DNA from: CAZPAH01 sp964584495
Lineage (GTDB): Bacteria > Krumholzibacteriota > Krumholzibacteriia > Krumholzibacteriales > Krumholzibacteriaceae
Direction: 5' to 3'
Length of the DNA: 8,427 bases
NCBI GenBank assembly: GCA_964584495.1
Contig: CAZPAH010000120.1
Span: 1-8,427, forward strand
Position numbers and translations under genes: made by a program. Of the stretch, positions 6,695 to 8,427 are shown in pieces (positions within the stretch are counted from its first letter, which is position 1; every line of letters begins with the position of its first letter). The notes under the pieces are model-generated. The model saw only the letters and a program-made list of their open reading frames with translations, was not told the DNA's origin and did not search any database.

Positions 6695-6895
6695 ATGGGG
6701 TCTGACGAGAAATCGGGATTCAAATGGTGCGAGCCGGGCTGCCGGTACGCCTCCTTCCCCGGCAGCGAGCACCTGGACGGTGCCTGCCATACATTCATAG
6801 CGCTCTACTGCTCGAAATACGGCAGGCTCGTTCAGAAAAGCGGGCCGTGCCTCGACCTTACGGAGGAAAGCGATGACGAAACCGGCCCTGGATAA
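6695..6895 (+). CDS. Small cysteine-rich protein, unknown function
   Basis: A 66-residue soluble protein with five cysteines (12, 16, 31, 39, 52) in the pattern C-x3-C-x14-C-x7-C-x12-C. Aromatic and basic residues surround them (WCEPGCRYASFP, ACHTFIALYCSKYGRLV, SGPCL), and the tail is acidic. No signal peptide or membrane segment is seen. The spacing suggests a metal or Fe-S site, but no named family is recognised. Coding potential is supported by G/C-rich third positions and by the 23-bp overlap with the next gene, whose ribosome site lies inside this one. The open frame extends up to ATG 6638, but that codon lies in the predicted -10 box, so ATG 6695 is chosen; no clear Shine-Dalgarno is seen before it. 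The link to the synthetase suggests a helper or regulatory role, which is inference. Confidence 0.65.
   Translation: MGSDEKSGFKWCEPGCRYASFPGSEHLDGACHTFIALYCSKYGRLVQKSGPCLDLTEESDDETGPG
6862..6866 (+). promoter_or_regulatory. Shine-Dalgarno site of the acyl-CoA synthetase gene
   Basis: GGAGG, six bases before ATG 6873, located inside the coding sequence of the cysteine-rich protein. It fixes the synthetase start and indicates that the two genes share a transcript. Confidence 0.85.
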
Positions 6896-8427
6896 ACGTG
6901 TGCTGGACAGGTTCGAGGAGAAGATAACCGGAATCCTCGATGAGGGAAGAGAGAGCCTATTCGAGCCGGAGATCTACGACCTTCTGCGACTGGCCGGGCT
7001 CAGGACGCCTGCGGCCGCCTTCGTCACAACTGGCGATGAGCTCGCGGCCTTCGATTGCGGGTCGATCCCGGGAGACAGGGTCGTCTGCAAGTTCATCTCC
7101 GCGAGGATGCCGCACCGCTCGGAGCACGGCGGCGTAAGGTTCGTCGACAAGGACGCCGGCGAGATAGCGGCAGTTTTCCGCGGATTCGGCGAGATCGCCG
7201 GCCGGCTCGGCATCACGATGGACGGGATGATGATAGCCGAGGTGATGGAGGCCGACGAGAGGATACCCCGCCAGCTTCTACTCTCGCTCCGGCAGGACCG
7301 TGCATTCGGCCCCCTCGTTGCCCTCGGCCTCGGAGGGGTCGGGACCGAGATCTACCAGGACGCCCTCAGGAAGGAAAAGGGGCTGTTCATCGCCTCCGCC
7401 CAGGCCGTTACAGCAGGGGGCCGGATCGGATCTCTCGAACGAACGATGTTCCACAGGATACTCTCAGGGAAAACGAGGATCACATCCGAGCCGATGGTCG
7501 GCGTCGGGGCGCTCGAGGACATACTCTCGAAATTCGCCCTCCTCGCCGAAACCTTCTCCCGCTCAGGGGGAGGATCGCCCGTTACGATAGAAGAGCTCGA
7601 GATAAACCCGATCCAGGTGACAAGCTCGGGAGAGCTCGTTCCGCTCGATGCGATGATGAGGGTCTCGCGGGAGAAGATCGAGCCGCACGAGACCCCGGCC
7701 AAGGGGATAGCCCGTCTTCTGGAGCCCGAATCGGTCCTCGTCATAGGGGCGTCCGCGAACAAGAAGAACATGGGCAGGTTCGTCCTAAAGAACCTTCTCG
7801 GCTTCGGCGCCATTGAGAAGGAGCATGTCTACTGCCTCCACCCAACCGCATCGCAGATAGAGGGATGCAGGGTCTTCAGGCGGATAGCCGATATCCCCGA
7901 GAGGGTCGATCTGGTCGTCTTCACGATCCCGGCGAGCGATGAAGCGGTCGCCCTCATAGACGAGATGATATCGACCGGGAAGGCGGGCTCGATAATCCTG
8001 ATCTCGGGGGGGTTCGCCGAGACGAGCGGCGGCCGGAAGCTGGAAAAGAAGCTGGAGGAGTCGATCCGCCGCGGGAAGACGCTGGAGGGGGGCGGAACGG
8101 TGGTCAACGGCCCCAACTGCATGGGTATCGTATCGAAGCCGGGCGGCTACAACACCTTCTTCCTGCCCGAGTACAAGCTCTCCTTCGACGGCAGGTTCGG
8201 CGGGAACAGCGCCGTGATAAGCCAGAGCGGCGCCTGGCTCGTGACCGTTCTCTCGACCCTCGCCGGCATACTGAATCCGAAGTACATGATCACGGTCGGA
8301 AACCAGATAGACCTGACGTTGACCGATTACCTCATAAGCCTTAAGGACGATCCGGGGATCGATCTCTTCTTCCTCTATATAGAGGGATTCAGGGACCTGG
8401 ACGGCGAACGGTTCCTCGCCGCGGCGA
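6873..8427 (+). CDS. ADP-forming acetate/acyl-CoA synthetase (beta-alpha fusion), 3' end beyond the window
   Basis: The frame is open for 518 codons to the right edge. Enzymes of this family interconvert acyl-CoA + ADP + Pi and free acid + CoA + ATP in the cytoplasm, through phosphohistidine intermediates. The ATP-grasp (beta) part comes first (about 30-260): VVCKFISARMPHRSEHGGV, whose H81 lies where the beta-subunit phospho-His is expected, then LGLGGVGTEIYQDAL and the ATP-grasp end motif ELEINPIQV. The alpha part follows: a CoA-binding Rossmann domain from about 275 (SVLVIGASANKKNMGRFVLKNLLGFG), VNGPNCMGI, and a ligase domain starting GNSAVISQSGAW. The alpha-side active His, usually in an SHTG-type loop, would lie just past the edge. 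Relatives have about 700 residues, so roughly a quarter is missing. Domain order is the reverse of the common alpha-beta fusions. The acyl substrate cannot be told. Confidence 0.88.
   Translation, partial: MTKPALDKRVLDRFEEKITGILDEGRESLFEPEIYDLLRLAGLRTPAAAFVTTGDELAAFDCGSIPGDRVVCKFISARMPHRSEHGGVRFVDKDAGEIAAVFRGFGEIAGRLGITMDGMMIAEVMEADERIPRQLLLSLRQDRAFGPLVALGLGGVGTEIYQDALRKEKGLFIASAQAVTAGGRIGSLERTMFHRILSGKTRITSEPMVGVGALEDILSKFALLAETFSRSGGGSPVTIEELEINPIQVTSSGELVPLDAMMRVSREKIEPHETPAKGIARLLEPESVLVIGASANKKNMGRFVLKNLLGFGAIEKEHVYCLHPTASQIEGCRVFRRIADIPERVDLVVFTIPASDEAVALIDEMISTGKAGSIILISGGFAETSGGRKLEKKLEESIRRGKTLEGGGTVVNGPNCMGIVSKPGGYNTFFLPEYKLSFDGRFGGNSAVISQSGAWLVTVLSTLAGILNPKYMITVGNQIDLTLTDYLISLKDDPGIDLFFLYIEGFRDLDGERFLAAA

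Noticed and set aside
5311..6798. Long 495-codon open frame on the minus strand overlapping the ChaN-like gene
   Set aside because: It is the same-strand shadow of the ChaN-like gene in another frame. Its product is Arg/Gly/Asp/Pro-rich without domain motifs, whereas the chosen frame has recognisable ChaN motifs.
7055..7816. 253-codon plus-strand frame inside the acyl-CoA synthetase
   Set aside because: It is a different frame of a gene whose true frame shows ATP-grasp and CoA-binding motifs. The product is Arg/Asp/Gly-rich.

Overview
The window is chromosomal DNA from a GC-rich Gram-negative bacterium, probably an uncultivated lineage. An outer-membrane beta-barrel protein with a signal peptide shows a diderm envelope. 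A run of exactly 100 N shows a scaffolded draft assembly. Codon use favours G/C in third positions but tolerates ATA (Ile) and AGG (Arg). I cannot name the phylum from this alone. No rRNA, tRNA, CRISPR array, insertion sequence or phage gene is visible, and no gene-free stretch exceeds 300 bases.

Layout. From the left edge to about 6.6 kb every gene is on the minus strand, so transcription runs right to left. In transcription order they are: a 562-aa ChaN-like protein with a large unassigned C-terminal half (6587-4899); a small possibly Sm-like protein of unknown function (4822-4463); a KtrB/TrkH-type potassium channel subunit (4448-3045); its KtrA/TrkA-type RCK regulator (3009-2344); an outer-membrane beta-barrel protein interrupted by the assembly gap (2322-1655); a POT/PTR2-type MFS transporter (1633-245); and the start of a sodium:solute symporter gene that leaves the window at base 1 (248-1). 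From 4822 leftwards the gaps are 14, 35, 21 and 21 bp, ending in a 4-bp ATGA overlap, so this reads as one operon. A plausible sigma70 promoter overlaps the end of the ChaN-like gene.

To the right, on the plus strand, a 66-aa five-cysteine protein (6695-6895) overlaps by 23 bp the start of a large ADP-forming acyl-CoA synthetase (6873 to the right edge, incomplete). The synthetase has its ATP-grasp (beta) part before its CoA-binding (alpha) part.

The two transcription units diverge from a compact palindrome at 6604-6639. It can be read as two overlapping, oppositely directed sigma70 promoters with near-identical elements (TCGACA, 17 bp, TATAAT or TATATT).

Functionally the left unit is an envelope transport operon: K+ uptake with its nucleotide-sensing gate, a peptide-type transporter, a Na+-coupled symporter and an outer-membrane protein. 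The right unit concerns acyl-CoA/ATP interconversion. The most notable observations are the palindromic bidirectional promoter, an apparent loss of about 100 residues near the start of the symporter gene (real deletion or misassembly), the unassigned half of the ChaN-like protein, the unnamed small gene heading the potassium operon, and the cysteine-rich protein coupled to the synthetase.
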